Source: Ruminobacter sp.
GTDB lineage: Bacteria > Pseudomonadota > Gammaproteobacteria > Enterobacterales > Succinivibrionaceae
NCBI GenBank assembly: GCA_017940385.1
Contig: JAGAYS010000004.1
Span: 1-32,186, forward strand
Length of the DNA: 32,186 nt
Reading direction: 5' to 3'
The notes under the pieces were generated by a model. That model was not told the DNA's origin. It saw only the letters and a program-made list of their open reading frames with translations, and searched no databases. Positions 16,862 to 25,211 of the stretch are shown here, in pieces. The number at the start of each line of letters is the position of its first letter. Positions within the stretch are counted from its first letter, which is position 1. The position numbers were made by a program, and so were the translations under genes.

Positions 16862-17989
16862 ATGAGCAGTGATATTGAAAAAGAAATGAAACAGGGATTC
16901 GAACTCGGTACCGGCGGTGAGCTTCGTGATGTTTTTTCATCCGACGAACTGAACGGGAAAAGTCTCAAGGAAAACGGCGGGCAGTCTCCGACCGGTGACA
17001 TGATAAAGGGGTTTACGCTCAACACCTCTGCCGGAGAGCTTACCGAGGTTGAGACTGACGGTGACGCCTTGTCCGGGTCAACCACGATTGCGGAGACCGA
17101 TGAGGATGATAATCACGTGACTCCCGTGAGGTTCTGGTCAAGTCCGGTTCTCTGGATAATGCTTCTTCTTCTGTGCTACGGCGGGCTTCAGACCTATGCC
17201 GTGATTGATTCCGCGTTTACCACCGGATCCGTGACCGGAATCTTCTGGAGTGCCGTTTTCATTGCGGCGTTCGTCATGTCTCTTTTCTGCATATACCGTG
17301 AGTTCAGTTCCGTGCTGCTGTTCAAGCAGGTTGACGAGCATCGGGAGGAGGTGCTTCACGCCTGTGCGTCCGGTTCCTTTGACGATGCGGTAAAAATCTG
17401 CAGGGCGCTTGCCGCAGATTCCAAAGTACTCGGCGGAAAAAGCTGGGAGAATTTTTCAAAGAGACTGCAGCCGCATTTTACCCCTGCGGACGTTTTTCAG
17501 CTCTACGAGTACCAGGTGCTGAGGGATATGGATGAACGGGCCAAGAAGGTTATAGTGAAGCGCTCCAGGGAAAACGGCGTTATCGTGGCTCTCAGTCCCG
17601 TGGCCTGGCTTGACATGTTTCTGACCCTTGCAAGATCCCTGAGGATGATAAGGGAAATCTCCGAGATATACGGTCTGCGTGCCGGGGTATGGGGCAGAAT
17701 GCAGCTTTACCGCCGCGTGGCGCGAAACCTTATTCTCATCGGCATGACGGATCTTGCAACTGACGCCGCCGTTGACGTTATCGGAGCCGGAGTTGCCGGA
17801 AAGCTCAGTGCGTCCCTGGGGCAGGGGGTGGCCGCCGGAATCTACTCAACCAGACTGGGGTACATGACGGTAAAGGCCGTAAGACCGCTCGGCATAAGTC
17901 CCAAAGTCATTACCCTGGCCGAACTTCGCCGGGATCTTCTGTCAAAGGGCAAAATCAGTGAGCTGATAAAGTCCGATGCCGGAAAGTGA
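16862..17989 (+). CDS. ycjF: YcjF family inner-membrane protein (DUF697)
   Basis: A 375-residue membrane protein of the YcjF/TIGR01620 family. After an acidic cytoplasmic N-terminus of about 90 residues there are two transmembrane helices (around SSPVLWIMLLLLCYGG and IFWSAVFIAAFVMSLF). A long cytoplasmic region follows, and the C-terminal DUF697 segment includes VALSPVAWLDMFLTLARSLR, REISEIYG and the Gly/Ala-rich hydrophobic stretch near KLSASLGQGVAAG. It is partner of ycjX in a two-gene operon, as in E. coli and Haemophilus. The ATG at 16862 is preferred over the in-frame TTG two codons earlier. Confidence 0.92.
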   Translation: MSSDIEKEMKQGFELGTGGELRDVFSSDELNGKSLKENGGQSPTGDMIKGFTLNTSAGELTEVETDGDALSGSTTIAETDEDDNHVTPVRFWSSPVLWIMLLLLCYGGLQTYAVIDSAFTTGSVTGIFWSAVFIAAFVMSLFCIYREFSSVLLFKQVDEHREEVLHACASGSFDDAVKICRALAADSKVLGGKSWENFSKRLQPHFTPADVFQLYEYQVLRDMDERAKKVIVKRSRENGVIVALSPVAWLDMFLTLARSLRMIREISEIYGLRAGVWGRMQLYRRVARNLILIGMTDLATDAAVDVIGAGVAGKLSASLGQGVAAGIYSTRLGYMTVKAVRPLGISPKVITLAELRRDLLSKGKISELIKSDAGK

Positions 17990-18016
17990 AAAGACGTCCG
18001 GCTCCTTAATATTTTG

Positions 18017-18045
18017 TTGAATAATTCATGACTGAATAGTATAAT
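18017..18045 (+). promoter_or_regulatory. promoter for the rimP-nusA-infB operon leader
   Basis: TTGAAT, a 17-base spacer, and TATAAT. Transcription would start near 18052 and run into the hairpins and terminator of the leader before rimP. This is the best promoter match upstream of the operon. Confidence 0.65.
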
Positions 18046-18160
18046 TACCAATGGTGACGGATTTCCGCCATTGGTTTCCCTATACGGAAACCGCGGATTC
18101 CGGGCGCTGACAGTTTATGATCGAGAAAGCTCCGGTCAAAAGAGTCCGGAGCTTTTTTTA
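18046..18160 (+). ncRNA. rimP operon leader with hairpins and terminator (or small RNA)
   Basis: Directly after the promoter ACCAATGG pairs with CCATTGGT (18047-18054 and 18068-18075), and GGTTTCC pairs with GGAAACC (18073-18079 and 18086-18092). The two hairpins share bases and so are alternatives. A strong intrinsic terminator follows at 18127. The unit of about 110 bases has no ORF worth keeping. A rimP leader with a premature terminator is known in gammaproteobacteria, and the position fits; a free-standing small RNA is the alternative. Confidence 0.55.
18127..18160 (+). terminator. intrinsic terminator in the rimP leader
   Basis: AAGCTCCGG pairs with CCGGAGCTT across a 10-base loop, followed by a run of T. 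It lies 190 bases before rimP on the same strand; it could end ycjXF read-through as well as attenuate the rimP operon. Confidence 0.85.
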
Positions 18161-18189
18161 TATACATACGAAACTAAAAATATCTAATT

Positions 18190-18217
18190 TTGGTATTTTT
18201 GTATATGTTTTTAATAT
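18190..18217 (+). promoter_or_regulatory. possible second promoter before rimP
   Basis: TTGGTA, 16 bases, TAATAT in a very AT-rich stretch past the leader terminator. If used, it would allow rimP transcription that bypasses the attenuator. Downstream, CATAAAT and ATTTATG (18282-18309) form a further leader hairpin. AT-rich DNA gives many chance matches, so confidence is low. Confidence 0.3.
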
Positions 18218-18350
18218 AAAAACATCATCAAAAATATATGTAAAACATAACACGGAATATCGGCGGTTCAGCCCGTCGGCGCATAAATGTGACCTGCTCA
18301 CGATTTATGTGAAAAATTCCCGCAAACGAGATTACGGATAGGAGTTTTCT

Positions 18351-18809
18351 TTGGCAACAATAGAACAGAGAGTGGCAGAGCTGGTAGCTCCGGTACTTGA
18401 GGAAAAAGGCATTGAACTTTGGGGTGTGAAACTCATTAACAACCCTAAGCGTACCACATTACAGATCTTTATTGACAAAAAGGACGGCGGCGTGACCATT
18501 GACGACTGCACCAACGTGTCACTTGAACTCAACGGCATCATGGACGTTGAGGATCTGTTCAATCATCCTTACTTCCTTGAAGTTTCATCTCCGGGACTTG
18601 ACCGTTATCTGTTTACCTTTGACCAGGTATGCGCATACACCGGCAGGGAAATGAATGTCGAGGTGAGCATGCCGATTGCCAACAGACGCCGTTTCAGGGG
18701 GATCCTTGAGAAGGTGGACGGAGATTTGCTGTTCCTTAAGGTGGACAATGACGTTTACGAAATAGCCTGGCCGAACGTTTCAAAGGCTCAGCTGATTCCG
18801 GTAATCTGA
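18351..18809 (+). CDS. rimP: ribosome maturation factor RimP
   Basis: A 152-residue protein needed for 30S subunit maturation. Family features are ELWGVKLINN, LQIFIDKKDGGVTIDDCTNVS, YFLEVSSPGLDRYL and the C-terminal SH3-like domain with RRRFRGILEKVDGD. The start is a TTG at 18351 with AGGAG about 7 bases upstream; no in-frame ATG is available at that place. It is the first gene of the rimP-nusA-infB-rbfA-truB operon, in the order usual for gammaproteobacteria. Confidence 0.96.
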   Translation: MATIEQRVAELVAPVLEEKGIELWGVKLINNPKRTTLQIFIDKKDGGVTIDDCTNVSLELNGIMDVEDLFNHPYFLEVSSPGLDRYLFTFDQVCAYTGREMNVEVSMPIANRRRFRGILEKVDGDLLFLKVDNDVYEIAWPNVSKAQLIPVI

Positions 18810-18837
18810 GATAACCGCCGGGGATAAGGGTTTTGTT

Positions 18838-18859
18838 TCCCGAGGCGTATTCCTCGGGA
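18838..18859 (+). other. hairpin in the rimP-nusA gap
   Basis: TCCCGAGG / CCTCGGGA, an 8-bp perfect stem with a 6-base loop. No T tract follows directly, so it is more likely an RNA processing or stability element than a terminator. Confidence 0.5.
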
Positions 18860-18901
18860 TGAAAAGTTTGAAAATAATTTTAATTTTTGGGAAATAGTGA
18901 A

Positions 18902-20431
18902 ATGTCAAAAGAAATTTTAGCAATTGTTGATACTGTTTCAAATGAAAAGCAGATTGATCGTGATAAGGTTTTTAATGCTCTCGAAGGAGCTCTCGCCATC
19001 GCGATTAAGAAGAAGTTTGAAAACCTTGATCCGGACATCAAGGTTGAGATTGACCGCAAGACCGGTGACTACACCGTGTTAAGACGCTATCTCATTGTTG
19101 ATACCGAAGGTCAGCTCGCAAACCCAACCCGCGAAATTACCCTCGAGGCGGCAAGACTTGATGATGAGAACGCCGTGGCAGGTGATTACGTATGCGACAA
19201 GATCGACGATGACATGGCCAAGGTTGCCAACATCCTTGATGACCGCATTACCGCCACTACCGTAAAGCAGGTTCTCCAGCAGAAGATTCGTGAAGCCGAA
19301 CGTCAGCAGGTTGTTGACGAGTTCGCTGACAGTGTCGGCAGACTGGTAATCGGTATCGTTAAGCACGTTTCACGCGGTGACATTACCCTCGACCTCGGTA
19401 ACGGCGCCATCGCCAGCCTCCGTCGTCAGAACATGCTTCCGCGCGACTCATTCCGTCCAGGTGACCGCGTAAGAGGCATTCTGCTTCCAATCAAGACTGA
19501 CGGTAAGGGGCCACAGCTTGAAGTTAGCCGTACCAGTTCTGATTTCCTCAGGGAACTCCTTACCACTGAAGTTCCTGAAATCGGTGAAGGTCAGCTTGAA
19601 ATCGTTAACGTCGTACGTGATCCCGGCTTCAGAGCCAAGGTATCCATCAGGGCAAAGGACCGTCGCATTGATCCTAAGGGCGCATGCATCGGCATGAAGG
19701 GTTCAAGAATCAAGAACGTTTCAAACGAGCTCTGTCAGGAAAACATTGACATCATCATTTACGATGACGATATTTCAAAATACGTAATTAACGCCATGGA
19801 ACCTGCCGAAGTTAAGCAGGCCATCATCGATAAGGACAAGAAGCTCGTTCAGATCGGTGTTGACAATGACGAAAGAAAGTATGCCAAGGCCATCGGTTCA
19901 AACGGCCAGAACGTAAGACTTGCCTCCGCACTCATCGGTGACGGCTGGCGCATTAACGTAATGACCGTTGATGCTCTTGAAAACAAGCAGCACGAGGAAA
20001 AGAACCGCCTGGTTAACAGTTTCGGTGACATCCTGAACATCGATTCAGACTTTGCTCAGGCTCTCATTGACGCCCGTTTCGACACCATCGAACTGGTAGC
20101 CTTCTCAGATCCGAAGGTAATCATGCAGGATGTTGACGGCCTCGATGACGAACTGGTTGCCGAACTTCAGAAGGTTGCAAGAGATGCACTTAAGAATGTT
20201 TCCACTCCTTCAGGAAAGCAGGTTGATTCAGCTTTAATCAATCTTGACGGCGTTGACAATGCCACCGTCCGCGCACTTGCAGGCAAGGAAATCGCAACTC
20301 TTGACGATCTGGCCGAATGTGCAACCGACGACCTTCTGGATCTTCCTGGATTTGATAAGGAAAAGGCAGGCAATCTGATTATCAAGGCTCGTAACATAGC
20401 CTGGAATCTTGATGAACTTGAACAGAAGTAA
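18902..20431 (+). CDS. nusA: transcription termination/antitermination protein NusA
   Basis: A 509-residue RNA polymerase-binding factor that modulates pausing, termination and antitermination. Residues 1-130 are the polymerase-binding N-domain (MSKEILAIVDTVSNEK). They are followed by an S1 domain (IGIVKHVSRGDITLDLGN), two KH domains (DPKGACIGMKGSRIKNVSNE and RKYAKAIGSNGQNVRLASAL), and two C-terminal acidic repeats with helix-hairpin-helix pattern (DGLDDELVAEL, GKEIATLDDLAE). The two C-terminal repeats are typical of gammaproteobacterial NusA. The ATG at 18902 follows GGGAAATAGTGAA; the in-frame TTG at 18887 is less likely. Confidence 0.97.
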   Translation: MSKEILAIVDTVSNEKQIDRDKVFNALEGALAIAIKKKFENLDPDIKVEIDRKTGDYTVLRRYLIVDTEGQLANPTREITLEAARLDDENAVAGDYVCDKIDDDMAKVANILDDRITATTVKQVLQQKIREAERQQVVDEFADSVGRLVIGIVKHVSRGDITLDLGNGAIASLRRQNMLPRDSFRPGDRVRGILLPIKTDGKGPQLEVSRTSSDFLRELLTTEVPEIGEGQLEIVNVVRDPGFRAKVSIRAKDRRIDPKGACIGMKGSRIKNVSNELCQENIDIIIYDDDISKYVINAMEPAEVKQAIIDKDKKLVQIGVDNDERKYAKAIGSNGQNVRLASALIGDGWRINVMTVDALENKQHEEKNRLVNSFGDILNIDSDFAQALIDARFDTIELVAFSDPKVIMQDVDGLDDELVAELQKVARDALKNVSTPSGKQVDSALINLDGVDNATVRALAGKEIATLDDLAECATDDLLDLPGFDKEKAGNLIIKARNIAWNLDELEQK

Positions 20432-20539
20432 GTGTTTGATCCGGCAGGAATGCAGTCAGTGTTTTCCTGCCAAGGCATAACCGTGAAAGTCCGTACGACC
20501 GGTTAACAATATCTGACAGGTAAAGATGTTATTAATTGA

Positions 20540-20567
20540 TTGGACAGTTTAAACCGGCAGGTATAAT
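20540..20567 (+). promoter_or_regulatory. internal promoter upstream of infB
   Basis: TTGGAC, 16 bases, TATAAT: a near-consensus promoter in the nusA-infB gap. Transcription would start near 20574, giving infB a leader of about 90 bases independent of the rimP promoter. Confidence 0.65.
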
Positions 20568-20572
20568 CCGAG

Positions 20573-20665
20573 AACACCGGTTCAGTCCCGGAGGCGGGCA
20601 CGGAGGACTTTCAAAAATTATGCGCGGGTCTGGTGTTAACCATATAAATTAAAGTGAAAGAATAT
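20573..20665 (+). promoter_or_regulatory. structured infB leader with a possible 10-codon upstream ORF
   Basis: AACACC (20573) can pair with GGTGTT (20632), enclosing CCCG/CGGG and a GGAGG. Within it an ORF of 10 codons starting MRGSG runs from 20620 to 20652 and stops 13 bases before the infB ATG. This looks like a leader that could tune initiation of infB, but there is no direct proof. Confidence 0.35.
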
Positions 20666-23170
20666 ATGACAGAAGAGAAAAATAAAGAAGAAGGCAAGAA
20701 GTTATCCCGTCTTAGCCGCAAGTCAAGCGGAAAGAGCAGCGTAAGAACCGGGGCATCTTCTTCCGAAATCGTGGTTAAGCGTTCCGCTCCGTCCGCAAAT
20801 GAAATGCTGATGAGAGAAGAAGAGGAAGCAAAGAGAAAGGAAGAGGAAGCACGTCAGAAGGCTGAAGCCGAAGCCAGAAGAAAGGAAGAGGAAGCACGCC
20901 AGAAGGCTGAAGCCGAAGCAAAGAAGAAGGAAGAACAGCGCAGAAAGGCCGAAGCGGAAGCCAAGAAGAAGACGGCAGACAATTCCGCCGAGAAGGAAGC
21001 CAAGCGCAAGAAGGAAGCCGAAGCTCTGGAACTCCGCAAGGCTCAGGAACAGGAAGCCCTGCGTAAGCTTGAGGAAGAATCACGCCGTGCGGCTGAAGCT
21101 GCGGCAAGGGAAGTAGAAGAAAACCAGAAACGCTGGGATGAAGAAGACGCTGCCCGTCAGGCAATGGAGGATTCCATTGATGACGATTCAACTTCACGTT
21201 ACGTAAAGGAAGCTGAAGAAGAGCAGGATCGTGAAGAGGAAAACAGAAACCGCCGTAAGTCTTCCGGTTCAAAGATGCGTTCAGCCAAGGGTGCACGCTC
21301 TGAAGACGAACACGACGACAAGATGTCCAGCAAGAAGAATGCAAAGCATCAGAAGAAGTTCAAGGGCAGTGCAAAGCTCAACCAGCAGATGCATGCATTC
21401 AACAAGCCTGTCGCTCCCGTAACCAGAGATATCGTTATTGGTGAAACCATCACCGTGGCTGAGCTTGCACAGAAGATGGCGGTAAAGGCCTCCGAAGTGA
21501 TCAAGGTATTCATGAAGCTCGGTGAAATGGTAACCATCAATCAGGTTATAGACCAGGAAGCCGCAACCCTCGTTGCCGAAGAAATGGGCCACAAGGTTGT
21601 TGTCCGCAAGGAAAACGAACTGGAAGAAGAACTTCTCAATGATCGTGACGTTACCAATAATGCAGAGCCGAGAGCTCCTGTCGTAACCATCATGGGTCAC
21701 GTTGACCACGGTAAGACTTCTCTTTTGGACTACATCCGTAAGACCAAGGTTGCTTCAGGCGAAGCCGGCGGTATTACCCAGCACATCGGTGCTTACCACG
21801 TACAGACCAACAAGGGTGAAACCATCACCTTCCTCGATACTCCGGGTCATGCCGCATTTACCGCAATGCGTGCCCGCGGTGCTGCCGCAACCGATATCGT
21901 GGTTCTCGTGGTTGCTGCCGATGACGGTGTTATGCCTCAGACCATCGAAGCTATTCAGCATGCCAAGGCCGGTAACGTGCCTATCGTTGTTGCCATCAAC
22001 AAGATTGATAAGCCGGCGGCTGATCCAACCCGCGTAATCAACGAACTTCTCCGTCACGGCATTGTTTCCGAAGAAATGGGCGGTGACACCCAGTTCGTAC
22101 GTGTTTCAGCCAAGACGGGTCAGGGTATCGACGAACTTCTTGACGCCATTATTCTTCAGGCCGAAGTTCTTGAACTCAAGGCCGTATATGAAGGCATGGC
22201 ATCAGGCGTTGTTATCGAATCACGTCTTGACAAGGGTCGCGGTCCGGTTGCGTCAGTACTCATTAAGCAGGGTACCCTCCATGTTGGTGACATTGTGCTC
22301 TGCGGTCTTGAATACGGTAAGGTTCGTGCCATGAAGGACGAACTCGGCAGAAACGTTGAATCAGCCGGTCCGTCAATTCCTGTGGAAATTCTCGGTTTAA
22401 GCGGCGTTCCGGTTGCAGGTGACGAGGCTACCGTTGTAAGAGATGAAAAGAAGGCACGTGAAGTTGCCAACTACCGTCAGGGTAAGTTCAGGGAAATCAA
22501 GATTGCCCGTCAGCGCAAGGCCAAACTTGATAACATGTTCAAGGAAGGTACCGCTTCAGAACTCAGCATTGTGCTCAAGGCTGACGTTCAGGGTTCCGTT
22601 GAAGCAATCAGTGATTCCCTCATCAAGCTGTCCACCGATGAAGTTAAGGTTAACATCATCTACGGTGCCGTCGGCGGTATTACCGAAACCGATGCCACCC
22701 TGGCAGCTGCTTCATCAGCAATCATTCTGGGCTTTAACGTACGTCCGGACAATGCTGCCCGCAAGGTAATTGAATCCAACAGTATCGATGTCCGCTACTA
22801 CAGCGTAATCTACGATCTGATTGATGAGGTTAAGCAGGCAATGAGCGGTCTGCTCGGTTCCGAAATCAAGCAGCAGATCATCGGTATGGCTGAAGTACGT
22901 CAGGTATTCAAGCATCCTAAGTTCGGTCAGATTGCAGGCTGTATGGTAACTGAAGGTCTCATCAAGCGTTCAGCTCCGATTCGCGTGCTTCGTGACAACG
23001 TGGTAATCTTCGAAGGTGAACTTGATTCCCTCCGTCGCTTCAAGGATGACGTAAGTGAAGTTACCAACGGCTTTGAATGCGGTATCGGCGTAAAGAACTA
23101 CAACGATGTTCGCGAAGGTGACCAGATCGAAGTATTCGAAAACATTGAAATTAAACGTACTCTGGACTAA
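20666..23170 (+). CDS. infB: translation initiation factor IF-2
   Basis: An 834-residue GTPase that places initiator tRNA on the ribosome. The N-terminal 240 residues are highly charged and Lys/Glu/Ala-rich with 15-residue repeats; an IF2-N domain follows ([20 protein letters not shown]). The G domain has GHVDHGKTS (about 343-351), DTPGH (about 391) and NKID (about 445), then the EF-Tu-like domain and the C2 domain that binds fMet-tRNA. The ATG at 20666 is used; an in-frame GTG lies four codons earlier, and neither has a strong ribosome site. Codon choice is strongly biased, as expected for a highly expressed gene. Confidence 0.97.
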   Translation: MTEEKNKEEGKKLSRLSRKSSGKSSVRTGASSSEIVVKRSAPSANEMLMREEEEAKRKEEEARQKAEAEARRKEEEARQKAEAEAKKKEEQRRKAEAEAKKKTADNSAEKEAKRKKEAEALELRKAQEQEALRKLEEESRRAAEAAAREVEENQKRWDEEDAARQAMEDSIDDDSTSRYVKEAEEEQDREEENRNRRKSSGSKMRSAKGARSEDEHDDKMSSKKNAKHQKKFKGSAKLNQQMHAFNKPVAPVTRDIVIGETITVAELAQKMAVKASEVIKVFMKLGEMVTINQVIDQEAATLVAEEMGHKVVVRKENELEEELLNDRDVTNNAEPRAPVVTIMGHVDHGKTSLLDYIRKTKVASGEAGGITQHIGAYHVQTNKGETITFLDTPGHAAFTAMRARGAAATDIVVLVVAADDGVMPQTIEAIQHAKAGNVPIVVAINKIDKPAADPTRVINELLRHGIVSEEMGGDTQFVRVSAKTGQGIDELLDAIILQAEVLELKAVYEGMASGVVIESRLDKGRGPVASVLIKQGTLHVGDIVLCGLEYGKVRAMKDELGRNVESAGPSIPVEILGLSGVPVAGDEATVVRDEKKAREVANYRQGKFREIKIARQRKAKLDNMFKEGTASELSIVLKADVQGSVEAISDSLIKLSTDEVKVNIIYGAVGGITETDATLAAASSAIILGFNVRPDNAARKVIESNSIDVRYYSVIYDLIDEVKQAMSGLLGSEIKQQIIGMAEVRQVFKHPKFGQIAGCMVTEGLIKRSAPIRVLRDNVVIFEGELDSLRRFKDDVSEVTNGFECGIGVKNYNDVREGDQIEVFENIEIKRTLD
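20836..20970 (+). repeat. 45-bp (15-residue) tandem repeats in infB
   Basis: A 45-base unit ([15 protein letters not shown]) repeats with near-identity from 20836 and 20881, and a third diverged unit follows. It encodes the charged helical linker of IF-2 and looks like a recent in-frame expansion. Confidence 0.8.
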
Positions 23171-23171
23171 C

Positions 23172-23218
23172 GGGGTATGAATGTGGCGAAGTTGCAGTGC
23201 CGCTTCGCCACTTACCCG
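23172..23218 (+). other. strong hairpin between infB and rbfA
   Basis: GTGGCGAAG / CTTCGCCAC pair perfectly over an 11-base loop, and the stem can extend by GGGTA/TACCC. There is no T tract. It lies upstream of the rbfA ribosome site and may protect or partition the operon message. Confidence 0.65.
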
Positions 23219-23253
23219 TTAACGGAGTATATCTCAGAGGAAAATACGTCTTA

Positions 23254-23703
23254 ATGGCAAAGGAATTTAGTCGTGCGGATCGCGTGGCTCAGCAGATGAA
23301 AAGGGAAATAGCCGTACTGCTGCAGCGTGAATTCAAGGATCCGCGTGTAAAAATGGCTACCGTAAGCGACGTAAGGGTGTCAGGTGACCTGTCTTACGCC
23401 AAGGTTTACGTTACCTTTCTGAATTTAAACAGTGATGAATCTGAAGTAAATCAGGCAATTAAGGTTCTTAACAGGGCCAAGGGCTTTTTCAGAGGTCAGA
23501 TAGGCCGGCTGATGAAGCTGAGAATTGTTCCTGAGATTGCTTTTTATCATGATAAGTCACTTGATACCGGTATGAGACTTTCAAGTCTTATTACCTCAAC
23601 CATTGCTCACGACAGAGCTTTAAGCAGGGAATTCGGAACCGAAGAGGAAAGCACTCCTGCAGATGCTCAGGTGAATACTGAAAATCTTGAAGAAGAGGAA
23701 TAA
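23254..23703 (+). CDS. rbfA: ribosome-binding factor A
   Basis: A 149-residue KH-fold factor for late 30S maturation and cold adaptation. Family features are SRADRVAQQMKREIAVLLQ, DPRVKMATVSDVRVSGDLSY, AKVYVTF and LRIVPEIAFYHDKSLDTG. An acidic tail ends the protein. The ATG at 23254 gives the normal N-terminus; AGAGGA lies upstream. The longer in-frame frame runs through the hairpin and is rejected. Confidence 0.96.
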   Translation: MAKEFSRADRVAQQMKREIAVLLQREFKDPRVKMATVSDVRVSGDLSYAKVYVTFLNLNSDESEVNQAIKVLNRAKGFFRGQIGRLMKLRIVPEIAFYHDKSLDTGMRLSSLITSTIAHDRALSREFGTEEESTPADAQVNTENLEEEE

Positions 23704-23715
23704 AGAAAAAACAAA

Positions 23716-24735
23716 ATGCCACGACGAAGTAAGCGTGATGTCAGCGGAATACTGCTGTTAAACAAGCCGCAGGGAATCACTTCAAACGATGCCATGATTC
23801 GAATCAGGGGCATCTTTCATGCTCAGAAGGCAGGACACACCGGTGCACTGGATCCTCTCGCAACCGGCATGCTGCCAATCTGTCTCGGAGAGGCCACAAA
23901 ATTTGCCCAGTTCCTCCTGGATTCCGACAAGGAGTACGAGGTTACGGCAAGATTCGGTCAGAGAACCACAACGAGTGATGCTGAAGGTGAACTGGTGAGT
24001 TCATCTCCGGTCTCCTTCACAAAGGCTGTTCTTCTTGAGGCCATGGCAAAACTTACGGGAACAATAGAGCAGGTACCGAGTATCTATTCGGCACTCAAGT
24101 ATCAGGGCCGTCCTTACTATGAATATGCCCGTAAGGGGATAGATATTCCCCGTGAGGCCAGAACCATCACCATCTACAGTTTTTCAATTGAGGATGAGGA
24201 TTTTGACAGGGCGGAAGGTGATATCTTTGACATACGCATGAAGGTGAGCTGTTCAAAGGGCACTTATATCAGAAGTCTGATTGACGATCTGGGAGAAATT
24301 CTGGGCTGCGGTGCCCACGTGGTACGCCTGAACAGAACCCGTGTCAGTACCTATCCGGTGGAGCGCATGGTAAGCTTTGAGGATCTGAATGCGATTGTGG
24401 ACAGGGCTCACAGCGAAGGCCAGACCGCCTTTTCCGTTCTTGACAGTCTGCTTCTTCCGGTTGATACGGCTGTGTCTGCTCTTCCCGAAATCGTTCTTGA
24501 CGAGGTTCAGGGGAAGGACATTATGATGGGCAAGCGCATAAAGGTTACTCCGGTAAACATGCTTACCAGTGACCTTCAGCCTATCAGAATCTACGTAAGC
24601 CTCGGTGATGCCGCTGAACGCAGATTTATCGGCGTGGGAGAAATCAGGTATGACCATCTGGCTCCGAAGAGACTTATCTCCACGGCAAAACTTGATGATG
24701 TGGCAGAGCTTGTTCCCGAGGAAATCTTCGAGTAG
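23716..24735 (+). CDS. truB: tRNA pseudouridine(55) synthase
   Basis: A 339-residue enzyme converting U55 to pseudouridine in the T-loop of tRNAs. The N-terminus has LLLNKPQGITSND, and the catalytic motif GHTGALDPLATG places the nucleophile at Asp46. YSALKYQGRPYYEYAR and CSKGTYIRSLIDDLG complete the family core; the C-terminal region is PUA-like. It follows rbfA by 12 bases. In E. coli rpsO and pnp follow; here a terminator and an accessory region follow instead. Confidence 0.97.
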   Translation: MPRRSKRDVSGILLLNKPQGITSNDAMIRIRGIFHAQKAGHTGALDPLATGMLPICLGEATKFAQFLLDSDKEYEVTARFGQRTTTSDAEGELVSSSPVSFTKAVLLEAMAKLTGTIEQVPSIYSALKYQGRPYYEYARKGIDIPREARTITIYSFSIEDEDFDRAEGDIFDIRMKVSCSKGTYIRSLIDDLGEILGCGAHVVRLNRTRVSTYPVERMVSFEDLNAIVDRAHSEGQTAFSVLDSLLLPVDTAVSALPEIVLDEVQGKDIMMGKRIKVTPVNMLTSDLQPIRIYVSLGDAAERRFIGVGEIRYDHLAPKRLISTAKLDDVAELVPEEIFE

Positions 24736-24766
24736 CTCTGAAACTCAGTTTCAGGAATAACGTCAG

Positions 24767-24803
24767 ACTCCGGATTACCAGCAGGTTATCCGGAGTTTTT
24801 TTT
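24767..24803 (+). terminator. intrinsic terminator of the rimP-truB operon
   Basis: ACTCCGGAT pairs with ATCCGGAGT, with an extra ACC/GGT after one mismatch and a 4-base loop, followed by eight T. This is the strongest terminator in the window and closes the operon 32 bases past truB. Confidence 0.92.
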
Positions 24804-24950
24804 GCGATTAAGTGTTACATATCGTAGTTTTGAGATGAACGTCAAGATAAGGGGGAACTCTGCAACTTGTTGCGCTTTCGAGTACCGGATGTCGTTCAGC
24901 ATTTCATCATCCGCAGGAGCGGTGGGGAAATTGGTGTTTTGTGTATTCAT
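24786..24950 (-). CDS. small hypothetical ORF, 54 residues
   Basis: A minus-strand ORF starting MNTQNTNFPTAPADDEMLND with AAGG about 9 bases before its ATG. The N-terminal half looks like normal protein; the last residues come from the truB terminator DNA, so it may be the start of a gene cut off when this junction formed. No family was recognised. The rest of 24951-25150 shows no supported gene. Confidence 0.35.
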   Translation of the reverse strand: MNTQNTNFPTAPADDEMLNDIRYSKAQQVAEFPLILTFISKLRYVTLNRKKNSG

Positions 24951-25151
24951 AAATCGTTACCTTCTACTATCTACTGAACGTGAAGGGCGATTTTGAGCGG
25001 ATTTATTTTCGGGAATGTGGTTGAGTGGCTATTTGGTGAGCAGAAAGAAAATTAACTAGACCTTAACTTTGATTCAGATAAAATATTTAATTTTAAAAGG
25101 ATAAAACATGCATTATAAATAATAAAATTGCAAAAAAATCTCAAATTTGGC

Positions 25152-25179
25152 TTGTAAAAGAATTTAAGCGTGGTATCAT
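25152..25179 (+). promoter_or_regulatory. promoter of the ATPase-HEPN pair
   Basis: TTGTAA, 16 bases, TATCAT in AT-rich DNA, about 32 bases before the ATG of the ATPase gene. It covers an alternative GTG at 25170 and so supports the start at 25212. Confidence 0.4.
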
Positions 25180-25211
25180 ATATCATAGCTGACTTTGTGA
25201 GGATAACTGCA

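Noticed and set aside
18117-18341. Open frame of 74 codons before rimP
   Set aside because: It begins inside the leader terminator and runs through AT-rich leader DNA; the composition is not protein-like.
20836-20970. CRISPR-like repeat array
   Set aside because: The repeats are contiguous, without spacers, and lie in frame inside infB.
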